From: Nyssa sinensis
Taxonomy: Eukaryota; Streptophyta; Magnoliopsida; Cornales; Nyssaceae
Reading direction: 5' to 3'
Length of the DNA stretch: 64,000 nt
Assembly (NCBI GenBank): GCA_008638375.1
Contig: CM018032.1
Coordinates: 3,739,001 to 3,803,000 of the forward strand
The stretch's first letter is position 1. Each line of letters starts with the position of its first letter. Both the position numbers and the translations under genes were made by a program. The notes beneath the pieces are model-generated. The model did no database searches. It was not told where the DNA came from and saw only the letters and a program-made list of their open reading frames with translations. This document shows positions 10,836 through 21,900 of the stretch, piece by piece.

Positions 10836-11250
10836 CATTACCAAAAACAGGACTATCAATGACGTTCATAAGCGTTGCTAAAAATAAAATAAACGTCGCT
10901 AATAACCTTTAGCGACGTTCGTCGGCGCACCGGTAATAGCAGTGTCACAAACACTGTTAGCGGCATTTAGACCGAAAACTCCTCTATTAAAAACGTCGCT
11001 AATAAGTGTTGCCAAAAAGTACACCCAAATCTACTAAACGCCGCTAATAGTCCTTTATTAGCGGCACACGCATGAATGCCGCTATTAATGGCCTATTAGC
11101 AACTCACGCATGAAAGCCGTTAATAATGCCTATTAGCGATGTACACATGAACGCCGCTAATAATGGACTATTAGGGGCATACATTGCGCGCCGCAAATAA
11201 TCCATTATTAGCAGCGCACAATGTGCGCAACTAATAATGTTTTTACATTT
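10836..11250. repeat. CACTA-like terminal fragment with subterminal repeats
   Basis: The left edge reads CATTACCAAAAACAGGACT, close to the plant CACTA terminus CACTACAAGAAAA. It is followed by repeated short units built on AACGCCGCTAATAATGG and its reverse complement (TTAGCGGC, AGCGACGTT) at ~45-60 bp spacing. Dense subterminal repeats of this type are usual at CACTA ends. No matching right end or transposase is present, so it is a fragment. Confidence 0.5.
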
Positions 11251-11496
11251 TTTTTAAAATTTATAATTTTTACATTTAATTTTCACTTGTTCAAATCTGG
11301 GTCATCAATAATATAATACAATTACATACAAAACAACAAAGATATTAAATTAAATCCACGCCATAAATAAATGGTCAAACCGACATTTTAGGCATGTTTA
11401 AATTCAATTCAATAACAACAAATCATTAAATTATTTAAGAGATTGAATTTTTTTATTTTTTAAAATTTATAAAAATAATAGGATATCACTATTCAT
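11251..11496. other. AT-rich spacer
   Basis: No coding or repeat structure recognised. Confidence 0.5.
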
Positions 11497-11985
11497 GTAT
11501 TATAATCAACTTTATTACAATCAACTCAATCAACTTAGAAAATTATATAACAAAATTTCAAGAACCTCTCTAATATGAGCCTTGGACAAATAACTGAACT
11601 TGATTCATAACTTGATGAAAATAAATACTAACATCTTCCTAGTAGAGAGTGAGATTAGAACCATCTTGTGTCCATTCTGTCACTTGAGATGGGATTCAAA
11701 TAAGTCCATAAATGATGGGTCTCACCTCGTGAGAGGGTGAATGCCGGGTGGATAAAATATGGTCTACATTTAAACATTGTGTTTTTTTTCTTGGGAAGAA
11801 AACTTTATAAACATAAGTCGTTGGGGAATAGTCCAACAATATATATCTATACGAAATAATCTATAAAAGAAAAATGCAACATCATCCTTGGCACTTGGTT
11901 CTTAATTTGGTTCTTTGGTTTGTCATTCCTTTCTAGTCTTTACATTTAGTTATTCCCCAATCTTCATGTAGAAACAAAAATAGTA
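11497..11985 (+). pseudogene. Sulfotransferase stub B (promoter and first codons only)
   Basis: This copy repeats the upstream region and start of copy A (4205-4560), including TTTGGTTTGTCATTCC and CCCCAATCTTCATG. At the start the copy reads ATGTAGAAACAAAAATAG where copy A has ATGGAGAAAACAAAAATAG, giving an immediate stop and a one-base loss. Homology ends at AGTAGAAGG, so the body of the gene is missing. About 130 bp (roughly 11755-11870) is additional to copy A. Confidence 0.75.
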
Positions 11986-12078
11986 GAAGGCTTTCCAGCT
12001 AGTGCTTTAGCTGCCCAAAAATTATAACGAGAGATGAAAATGTGTCGCAAATAATACATTGTTTGTGATGCTTAAAAA
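11986..12078. mobile_element. Left part of an interrupted repeat
   Basis: Contains GTGTCGCAAATAATACATT and TTGTGATGCTT. The same words occur at 13530-13790 (GTGTCGCAAATAATCGTT, AGCATCACAAATAA, TTTGTGATGCT). The two blocks appear to be halves of one element split by the LTR-like sequence between them. Confidence 0.4.
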
Positions 12079-13514
12079 ATAGTTGACCCTAAAGGTTTCG
12101 ACAAAGGCAATTTTCATAATTTTGATGATGACAAGATATTGACTATATGGACTAATGATCTATCTCAAGTGACAATACAAATAGATTAATAAGCTCAAAG
12201 AATGGTTGACCAAGAATGAAAAAGATAAACCTCACAATGATATTCTCACAAGATCGCATCAAGTCAAACACAAGACAAATGAAAGCACTCAAGTCCAAGG
12301 AATCAAGTGAAGATTTTATTTTCTATTATTTTGGGTTTTTGAGTGAACTATGATTAATTGATCAAATACATAATGGTCAAGTGTGTAGTTGATTAATTAA
12401 AAACAACCAACAAAATGATTTTTTAAAAACATAAAATTGATAAACTCTAAGCTTTGAAAAGTCAATGTTTTTGAAAAAGAGAACATTGAACAAAATAAAC
12501 AATATTGTAAAACTGTCAAATTCAATCGAATAAGTTGTTGATTAGGTCAACTGAATCATGTTTATAAAACATGTCTATTTCATCTTTGTTAAATTCAGTC
12601 AACTGGATCAAAGACTCAGTCCACCAAATGTGTTATTGTTTACAAAGTCCTAACAAACTGTCTAATTCAGTCGATTGAATTATATAAGTCATTTTGTGTA
12701 TAAACTGACATTGTAAGATTCAGTCGACTAAACTCAAGAATCAGTCGACCAAATAACTCTGGACAAGATCAACCTCTACCTTCTAGACAAATTAGTTGAG
12801 TTCTTTAGTCAATTGAATTATGATTCAGTTGACTGAAAGATGAACTTAGTCGATTAATTTTGTCGATATGACACTTTCAAATTCAAATTTTAAACAAATC
12901 AAAACATAAGGAATGACTAGTTTTTGAAGCCAACAACTATATTTTTCAAAACCGTTATATAGTGGTTTTTAAATGCATTTATTGCTAACTCTTACCAACA
13001 CTTATATTTTCTTATATTCAAATCATTCAAAGTAACTTGAGATTTTATTAATTTCATATCTAAATCTCAAAGTTCTCTCATCTCTTAAATACTCAAGCAT
13101 TTATTGATCAATAATCAAAAAGTGAACTTTTATTGTACCATTCAGCTCTAGAAGAGAGTAATCTTTGGTAAACTCTTGTATTTTCTCATTGCGATGAGAT
13201 TTGTGCGTAGGTGTTACCATTGTGAGACAAAAGGAGATCTTTGCTAGGAAAAAAACGTGGAATTTTTTTATTGTAAATATTCGATCTCCACCTATGAAGG
13301 ATCTCATATATATAGCAGAAATATTCAAGCGGGGAACTTGAGTCGAGGACGTAAGAGATTTTTCGAGCCTTATAAAATTGCCATGTTTGCTCTCTTTTTC
13401 CTACCTTTTACTTATTTTGTGCTTTACTTGCATTAATATTTAAAGTCTGTAAAAATAGATCATATTTGTTATATACCCCATTCACTGTCCTCTATGATAC
13501 ATATTTGGACAACA
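12079..13514 (+). repeat. Probable solo LTR of a SIRE/Maximus-like Copia
   Basis: Begins with AATTTTGATGATGACAAG near the left edge, has a run of TTCAGTCGACTGAA-like palindromes at 12520-12860, GGGAACTTGAGTCGAGGACG near 13332, and ends TATTTGGACAACA (13514). I recognise this series from SIRE/Maximus LTRs. No internal domains are present. Boundaries are approximate and the flanking AAAAA/AAAAC is only a weak target duplication. Confidence 0.45.
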
Positions 13515-13790
13515 AAAACATTACACATGCACTATTTGCAGCATTTTTTAGCATCACAAATAAGTTCATAGTTGTAGTGTCGCAAATAATCGTTATTTAC
13601 AACACTTTTCTAGCATCACAAATAATTCAATATTTGCCACGCCTCTTTGGCTCACTAATTATAGTTTACTTGTGGTAAAAGACATGTATTTAAGACACCA
13701 AAGGCATCAATAATATTTATTATTTACGACAGTCTATATTGTAAAAATTGCAGTATTTGTAAAATTTATTTGTGATGCTCAATCTAGTGT
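13515..13790. mobile_element. Right part of the interrupted repeat
   Basis: Carries AGCATCACAAATAA at 13551 and 13613, GTGTCGCAAATAATCG near 13579 and the reverse TTTGTGATGCT near 13769, and ends CTAGTG (13789), which could be a decayed CACTA terminus. No transposase is seen. Confidence 0.4.
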
Positions 13791-14325
13791 TGCAACTAGT
13801 CACCTTTTAAAAGTTATTTTATATGACCCTACAATATTGGCTAAGTTGTTGAAAATTAACTGTCTCGTTGATTTGTGACTTAAAATCATAATACCAAAAA
13901 ACAAAGTACTCACTAATATACTAGATAATTAAAACAAAGTTTGTAAATTTAAAATCATATTTTCTATCCTTTTTTTTAACCCATCAAGTTGGGTGAGGGA
14001 ATGCAAAGAGAAGAGAAATTTGGAGTATATTTTTTGTGATGCAAATATAAAACCAAATTAAAAAGGCTATGATGATTGGTCAATAAATCTTTCAAAAAAA
14101 ATTGGAACAAAAAAAGTTGATAAAAAATTTATGGTTCCAGTTCTCGGGTTGGGTCAGGTAACCCGAACCAACCCGATTTTTCTGTAACCTGAACCAATCT
14201 GAACTCACTTTGATCTGAACCAACTCGAACCCATTGAAGTCGGATTGGGTTGGGTTCGGTAGGGTCGGGTCTCCGGTTCTCGATTATTTTGTGCACCGCT
14301 AACTTAGCCATATCCAATCATCCTT
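13791..14325. repeat. Spacer with GGGTTCGG/AACCCGAACC repeat
   Basis: Most of this spacer is featureless. From about 14140 to 14290 it is built of alternating AACCCGAACCAACCCGA and GGGTTGGGTTCGG words, a low-complexity GC-richer patch of the kind found in plant repeats. Confidence 0.5.
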
Positions 14326-15295
14326 CTAGGTTTGAAAAGTTAAACCAGGGCCAGCTAACTTTTCTTCCATGAGCTTCTTCATGCATTCTACCATGGAAGG
14401 ACTTAGATAATCTACCCAATCTCCTACTTTGTCTTTCCTAAACAAGGCATTATTTTGCACCCCACTAGGTACTTTACCAGTCTTGTTCACCTGCAAATCT
14501 TTCGACCTTTCGAAACTACAAAGCTTTGTTATTTCTTTTATTACCCCTTGTTTCTCTTCCTCAGTGGAAAAGGGAACCCTAAGAACTCGGCCAACCGCTT
14601 GGCGTGGAAGATGATGTCCTCTTTCATATCTTTATATTTCAAGAATAAGACCTCATCTGGTCTCTCAAGGCTCGCATTCCAGTACCCTAACAAATGACCC
14701 CAGATAGGCCCACAGACTGGAATTTGTTTTGAGCTAAACCCACTGCCTCCCAGAAAGGCAACATATTGGTGCTGAAATGCCAGTTGGAGATGAATTGATC
14801 CAAAGGATTCCTACAGATGTAGACCATCTTAAACTTGGAGCTTTTTATGGAACTTGGCAGTGACATATACGGGGTATGGGGGGAAAAAATTCTTGGACAA
14901 GGTAGGTTTTCAAGATTCGGAAATAGGGTTTTCAAGTAGATTTCAAACTCAAGGAAAGGGACAAGGCCGTAAGGATTGTTAGCGAGCAATGGGCTTTGCT
15001 TGAGTGAGTAACGATTACGGTTCATGATTGAGAAGGTGAGGGCTTTCAACCATGTCGTCCCTGCTTTTGGGGCTGTGGCTAGTATTAGATCGCTGTCGTT
15101 TGCTTGGAATTGCTGTTGAAATGATTTAATGGCCTGAATTACTGGTTCTGGATACCAAAAGCGATGATACAAGAACAGATCGATACCATCCCACTTTATC
15201 AGTTGAGGAGGATTTTGGACTGCTTCTTCTTGGATTTCATTCCTCCTTTCTTCTTCACTTGCTGAAGAGCCTTGTAAAATTTCTGTTTTCTTCGT
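14326..15295 (-). pseudogene. Cytosolic sulfotransferase copy C, broken
   Basis: It is closely related to copy A. The PAPS loop PKAGTTWLKALTF, the better preserved CRNPLDQFISNWHF site and the 3' end KDKVGDWVDYLSP are visible. Lesions: the start codon aligned with copy A reads ACG (15295-15293). About 45 bases after QNKFQ, which encode [11 protein letters not shown] in copy A, are deleted, shifting the frame into a stop near 14687. One C is missing from the FPFS-TEEEK region (near 14570). The terminal TGA reads TTA, extending the tail to a TAG at 14326-14328. An in-frame ATG upstream (15421) could open a longer reading frame, but that extension has no family match. The gene lies in the same orientation as the E2 gene to its right. 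Confidence 0.88.
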
Positions 15296-15988
15296 GTAGA
15301 GAGGAATGGCAAACCAAAGAACTAGAGAGCCAAATGCCAAGGATGAGGTTGAGTTTTTGTTTCTTCGTTTCTTTGGTTGGACAACGGGTTTATAATTGTT
15401 TGCTTCGTTTCTTAACATCACAAATAAGTGCCTATCTGCAAGGAATCGGGAGAATTTATGATAGGAATTGCAAGCATCAGAATGACAATATGCATGTTAT
15501 CTGGATCCCACTTGAATTCCATCAAAGAATAGGAGAGAGAGAGAGAGTGAGAGAGAGAGAGAATCTCCAAGATTAGATCAATAAGGTTACAAAACTGATT
15601 TCCATTTATGCGCAAACACTAACTACTGTAACGTTACAAAATTGCAACCTCCATCAAATAGTGATCGTGTGTTTTCTGCTCGGTGGACTTCACTGTTACA
15701 ATCTCCAAGATTAGATCAACAATCAGAAAAGTAACGAACAAGGACATTCCAGTGATAAGACAACAATGAAGCCCGAATCGATCAAATATATCCTCAATAG
15801 TTTAACTTAAAAAGAAACCTATTGAAGGCAAATTTTGTAAAATAGAATTGCTCTTCAAAATTTTGCTCCTACTGCTCTTCATTGATTTTTTCTTGGGGCA
15901 TAGTCATTAGCTCTTGAATTTCTCAGCAAGCTCTGCTCCATCAAGATCAAGGATGATAAATCAAGGAGATTACAACAATAGCAGGAAT
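15296..15988. other. Spacer and presumed 3'UTR of the E2 gene
   Basis: No gene is seen. Contains a (GA)n microsatellite at 15532-15563. TCCAAGATTAGATCAA occurs twice (about 15566 and 15704), a short dispersed duplication. Confidence 0.5.
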
Positions 15989-18900
15989 CTAGAGAGTAAG
16001 GTCTTTAGGGTCCTCGATAATCTTAGCTAGGGTTTGCAAGAATGAAGCCAGGTCAGCACCATATATGACACGATGATCTGCTGTAACATTTACCTGTAGA
16101 TATTGCATTCCCTGGGGTAAGAATTTAATAACAAATTCCTGCCGATGTTTTGGGAAACAAAAGGTAGCATATATGAGAACATTGAACTAACAGGAAAAGA
16201 GTTATACCTGCATCTGGCTTTTCATGCCAATCCGACCATCCTTGGTAGCAACAACAGTGGGCTGAGATGCTCCAACAGCCATAATTGCACCCTGCGAAAG
16301 CATGTTCACAACAGATTGGTCACATTTTTTTTTTTTGATAAGTAAACAGATTGGTCAGATTTACCACTCATATCAATGCAGTCCCAAAAACTAATACATG
16401 TTTCTGACACAGGTAATTTGATGAAGAAGATGACACTCAAAATTATGGACACTTACAGTTCCTGGTGGCAAGATAGCATCAAAGCGATCCACACCAAACA
16501 TTCCAAGGTTAGAGAGAGTAAAAGTACCTGCAATGCCAGCAAACAGGCACAATAAGCTAATGGCTAACAAAGTTATTGTCTTACTGCTGTAGTAAAGTTA
16601 ACAGAGGTGTAATCAAAATAATAGCAGACAGCCGGGAAAGAGGGATTATGGCATAGCATCATCAGAGATACAACAAATGTAGCGATAAATTTTAGAATAG
16701 CCTTGCAGCATCAAGCTCTAGTCATCAATTCAAGGAGCATTTTCTGAAGCAGCAATTTTTTTTTAAATAAAAAATAAAAATTCACTAACACAAGGTATGA
16801 TCTATGATCTAATTGATGATATGACCCTGGATAGAGCTGAATGGGAAAAAAGGATAAGTACATCCACTACAAGAACTTGGGATTTGAGGCTCTTTTGAGT
16901 TGAGCGCCATTATAACAAATTACACCACATCAAATTACACCACATTCCAAAAAGATAACTACAAAGATATCCCATTCACCACATACTCCAAAGTCCGAAC
17001 TACAAGAAAGAGCACTCAACAAGTTGGCCTAATTTTCTGTTTCTTCGTTTGCAGTGGCAGCAAATGCTGCTTCCAGTATGGATGCATGAAAAGTCAAACT
17101 TTTTCTCCACTTTATGTGAGATAAGATAGTCTAGCCATGTGTTTTTTTTTAAAGCAACTAGTCATGTGTTACTAAGAAATAATTACACAATGTATGTACA
17201 TCACAGAAGAAGTGAAAAAATAAACAAAAGCCTTCCCAAGAAAACTCAGGGAAGAAAAAAAAGGAAAGAAAGAAAATAAAAAAAAATAAAAAAAGATTGA
17301 TTGTTCAATGAACAAAAAGCCAATTGAATAGCCACATTCTCAAAGATAGTATAGTTCTTTCTTTCCAAATAACCCAGTGCATAGTAACAACAGTTCTACA
17401 AATAAGATATTTTCCAGAAGAAACATACAAGGATGAAAGGCTTGTTAATAATCACAAGAGACCAAGCCAAATGCCACAATGGAACTGTGTCAGAGAAGTT
17501 TTAATGAAGACAGTCTAACCAAAGTTAAATTAATCTAATGTTTTCAGGCTTAGGAAACCTAACAATATTTATTTATTTTGTAAATATAACGCTGCTTCAC
17601 TGCTTCAGATTGTTCCCCCCCCCCCAAACCAAAAAAAAAAAAAAAAGAAGGATTATAACAAAACATAGCAGGATGGTGCATTTTTATTATAATAGTTTAA
17701 GAATACGTGCGTTGCAAGTGAAAAATTTGTCAAACAAAAAAATTTATTTATTTTTTATCTTAAGAGGTATTATTTTTATAAGGGAAATGCTTTGTATACC
17801 GGTTTGGTTTACCGGATGATGTGTCAATGATATTTTTGAAATTAATGGATGTGTTTTGTCTTTTTATTTAAATTTTAAAGAAGAATTATGATGGATGATG
17901 TCATCTGATAAACCATTTCAGTAAACCAATTCGGTGCACCTACCATTACTCTTTTTACAATACTATTTAATGAAACAAGTATTGGCTTCAAAATGTATAT
18001 ATGCTCACACAAACATATTTATGTATATCCGCATCTACCTACCTACCTATATACATATATATATATATATATTCCTATTACTATTATTTCTGTAATAATT
18101 TACAATTTTGTGTGATAATATAATAATATATTCATTTTAACTTTAATTTATATTTTTAAAAAAATTAGGAGAAAATTTTGAACTAATGCACAACAATTTA
18201 AATTGGGGAAAGAGAAAAAAATAGGATGGTATTTTTTATTTTATTTTTTGATATTAATACCGATATCTAAAGTTTTGTACTTCTTTGCAGTCCATATATG
18301 TCAAAATCCTACCAGTAATATTCTGGCATATTAAAGATTTAAAGTACAACTATTCACACCTTGTTATACATTTGTGCTCCAAAAAATATTATTTTAATGG
18401 TTAAAAGTGTATTTTTTGGACGTTATATAAGATAAGAAAAGATAGGATTAAAAACAAATACATTCATGAAATAGTAGGAATATTATAGGAGATAAATGAG
18501 GGAAAATCGGTGAAGGTGTCATGGTCATATACAATACAACAAAGACCAATAAATATACCAGTAAAGAAAAGCGATATGGTTAATATTAAAAGTCATGCGC
18601 AGGGGGGGGGGGGGGAGGACCAAAATTAACTTTAATAGAAGTACTTAAAAAAAACATAATATTGTGTGGTTAAACTGAAAGAATTAATAGTCTTAAATAG
18701 AGTAATGGGGAGACATAATTCATGTACCTAACTCTAAAATATTGGGATAAGACTTTATTGAATTGAGTCAAGTATAATGATGAAAAGGGGGAATAGCTAA
18801 GTCCAATATTTATTTATTTAAAGTAACATCAATGCAATATTATATTCTAATTATTATTATTATTTTAAAAAATTATTAAGTATTAATAAAATTATTAATT

Positions 18901-21900
18901 ACTTGCTTAAGTTACTTGTGTTATAAACTATTAAGTAAAGTATTTATACAACATATTGACTACATGTTTAAATTATTAAAATACCTATCTTAATTTTTAT
19001 TTTTTTTGATGGAATAAAATACTCATCTTAATAATTATTTAAAATAAATTATAGTATTTTAGGTGTATTAATTACTAAAAATTATTAATAATTTTTATGT
19101 ATTTAACATTGATCCACTTTTTTCTCTACTTCAATGTTATCACATCAACAGATTATTTTTAATTTTTTTGTTTATTTTATTTTATGCAATTCTTGCTCTT
19201 TTAGAATTCTAAAATTTAGGAAAAACTTAAATTTATTTTACTTTACACACTTCTTAATTTTTTAGAATTCTAGAAGGGAATTTTCTTTTGGAAATATAAC
19301 AGTCTTTTCATCCATTCTTTTTCTCCACTTCTATATTATCACATCAGAATGTTACTTTTTAGTTTTTAATATTTTTTATATGATACAATTGTTGTTGTTT
19401 TAGCTTTTTTCTTTCAATTTGTTTTTTTAATTTTGTTTTACAGAATTTTTAGTCTTTTAGAATTCTAAAGTTTGAGGCATACATTATATAGAGATTACTT
19501 TTTTATTCTATTTTATATTATATATAGATTACATTTTATTTACAGATTTTATTTAATTTTTTTTTACCAATGTAATGTTTTCTTTTTCTACAATATTAAC
19601 TCATTTTTCTTTACTTTTATAATATTACATCACAAATTGTGTTTTAAATTAACAATCTGTTTTATTATATACATTTTTTTTGCTCTTTTAACATTTTAGA
19701 ACTTAAAAGAAAATTTTTAATATTTTTAGGGTCCAGCATCTTATATAGATATATGTAATATGTTTGTATATAAATAATGTTACCCACTTTTTTTCTTTAG
19801 CTATCACCCAATTAGTTTTCTATTAATTTATTTTACTTTACATACTTCTTAGTGTTTTAGGATTCTAAAAGGGAATTTATTATTTTTTTGGAAATATAAT
19901 GGTCTTTTCCTAGAATATTGATCCATTTTTTCTCTACTTATATATTATAATGTCACAAAATTAATTTTTATTTTTAATCTATTTTATTTTATACAATTTT
20001 TGTTTCAGAATTCTAAAACTTAAAGAGTAAATTTTTTGATATTTTTTAATGCACTTCTTAGTCTTTTAGGATTCCAAAAGAGACCTTTTTTAAAAAAAAA
20101 ATAAAATGGTCTTTTCTCTACTTCTTTATTATCATGTCACAAGTTTATTTATTTTTTGTCTATTTTAATTTATAGAGTTCTTGCTCTTTTAGAATTCTAA
20201 AATGTAGAGGATAATTCTAATTTTTTGGGATCCACTACCTTATTTTACGGTGGCTTTACTATTTATCCTATTTATACCATCGAAAAGTGACAGCCAAAGG
20301 TGCAAGGAGATAATGTGAAGTCAAAAATCCTCCTATTCCTCTCCATCCAAAGGCTCCAAATAAGGTGCAAGGGAGCCATTCACTAAGCAATCCTCATCTC
20401 CTATCTAATTAAACTCCTTAACCAAGGTCAGTATTACCCAAGAATACCCAAACAAAGAGAAAATCAAATTCCAACAATCCCTTGCCATTTTGCAATGCAG
20501 CAAAAGATGATCCATCGTCTCCTCCTCTTTACACATAAAAAACAGCTTGAGAGATGAAACTTTTTCGCCAAAGATTGTCCGTTATCAAAATAGCACCTCA
20601 CACAGCCAACCAAGTAAAGAACGCAGCTTTGGGAGGCACCGTAGATCTCCATATGAACTTCCAAGGGAACTCCTCCTCACTCCTTCCTATCAACCCCCTA
20701 TAATAGGATTGGACCTTGAAGCTCTTGCTACTGTCCACTTTCCAACAACCATCCCCCCTCTCCTCAGTCAAACTAAACCCAACAGAAGATTCATGAACTC
20801 CTATACTTCCGCAACCTCCCAGTGAAAAATTTTCATTCTAAAACATGGGCTCCAAAACAATCGTCTTCCTACCATGGTGACATAATCTGCCAACCTAACA
20901 TCCTTGTGAGATCGCTCCTTCAATACCATTTTACTGCACCATGGGTCCTTCCAAAACTTTACCCTCAACCCATTAGCCACATCGAACCGAACAAACATAT
21001 GAAATTTGTCTGTCCCCTTCCGGATAGCCTTCCACCCAACACCCATAAGGATCCGTCACCTTCTTCTAAAACCATCTGCCCTCCTCACACCCATATTTGA
21101 TTGCCACAACCACCTTCCACAAAGCATCCTCCCATGAAGCAAATCTCCACAACCACTTCCCCAATAACACTTGATTGAGCAACTTCAAATTTTTGAACCC
21201 CAAGCGTCCCCCTCATATGGGAATTTCACCGTATCCCAACTCACTACATGGATCTTCCCTTTGTTTTCTTTACCACCCCACAAAAAATCCTCTGCAATTT
21301 CTCCAACTTCCTCACCACTATCACAAGCAAAGAAAAAAGAGACATGTTAACTAGTGAAAAGATTAGCCAAAGTGCTTTTGATAAGAGTCATCTACCCCTT
21401 TGGAAAGATATTGACATTTCCATCGAGTCAAATTGATGTTGGAATTGCTCCACACTATTTCTTTCCTTACATAAGATAATAAAAAATAAAGAATAGGTAG
21501 CTCACTCTCATCTCTGGTAGATGGTTTGCATAGCGGGAAAAGAGAAAAAGATCTAGAAGATTGAGAAAAGAAAGATTCCATCAATCTCTTCGATGAGTCT
21601 TCTTCAAAAATTAAGAAAATCAAGAACAAAGTAATTTTAATCCTTCTTTTCAATATTGTATTGTTCATGTATAACAAAGATCCAAAATATTTGTTTCTGC
21701 TAAGGTTATGAACTCAACAACTGCAAGCCCATACATACACAAAGATACATAACATGGTTAGTTGTATGCATTGAAGTGTTGGCATACTTAGAATCATAGA
21801 CAAGGTGCAAGGTTCCAACAATGATAAACATATTAACCATCTAATAAGTAAAAACTTCGAATCTTTTTTTTTTTCCTTAAAAATAAGTGTACTCAACTCA

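Noticed and set aside
14687..15421. 244-codon sulfotransferase ORF as an intact gene
   Set aside because: It lacks the C-terminal PAPS motif in frame, has lost the aligned start codon, and the remaining exon sequence lies beyond two deletions.
17320..17520. Possible second LINE fragment in E2 intron 3
   Set aside because: The minus-strand reading gives hydrophobic stretches, but no block could be matched confidently to LINE RT or zf-RVT.
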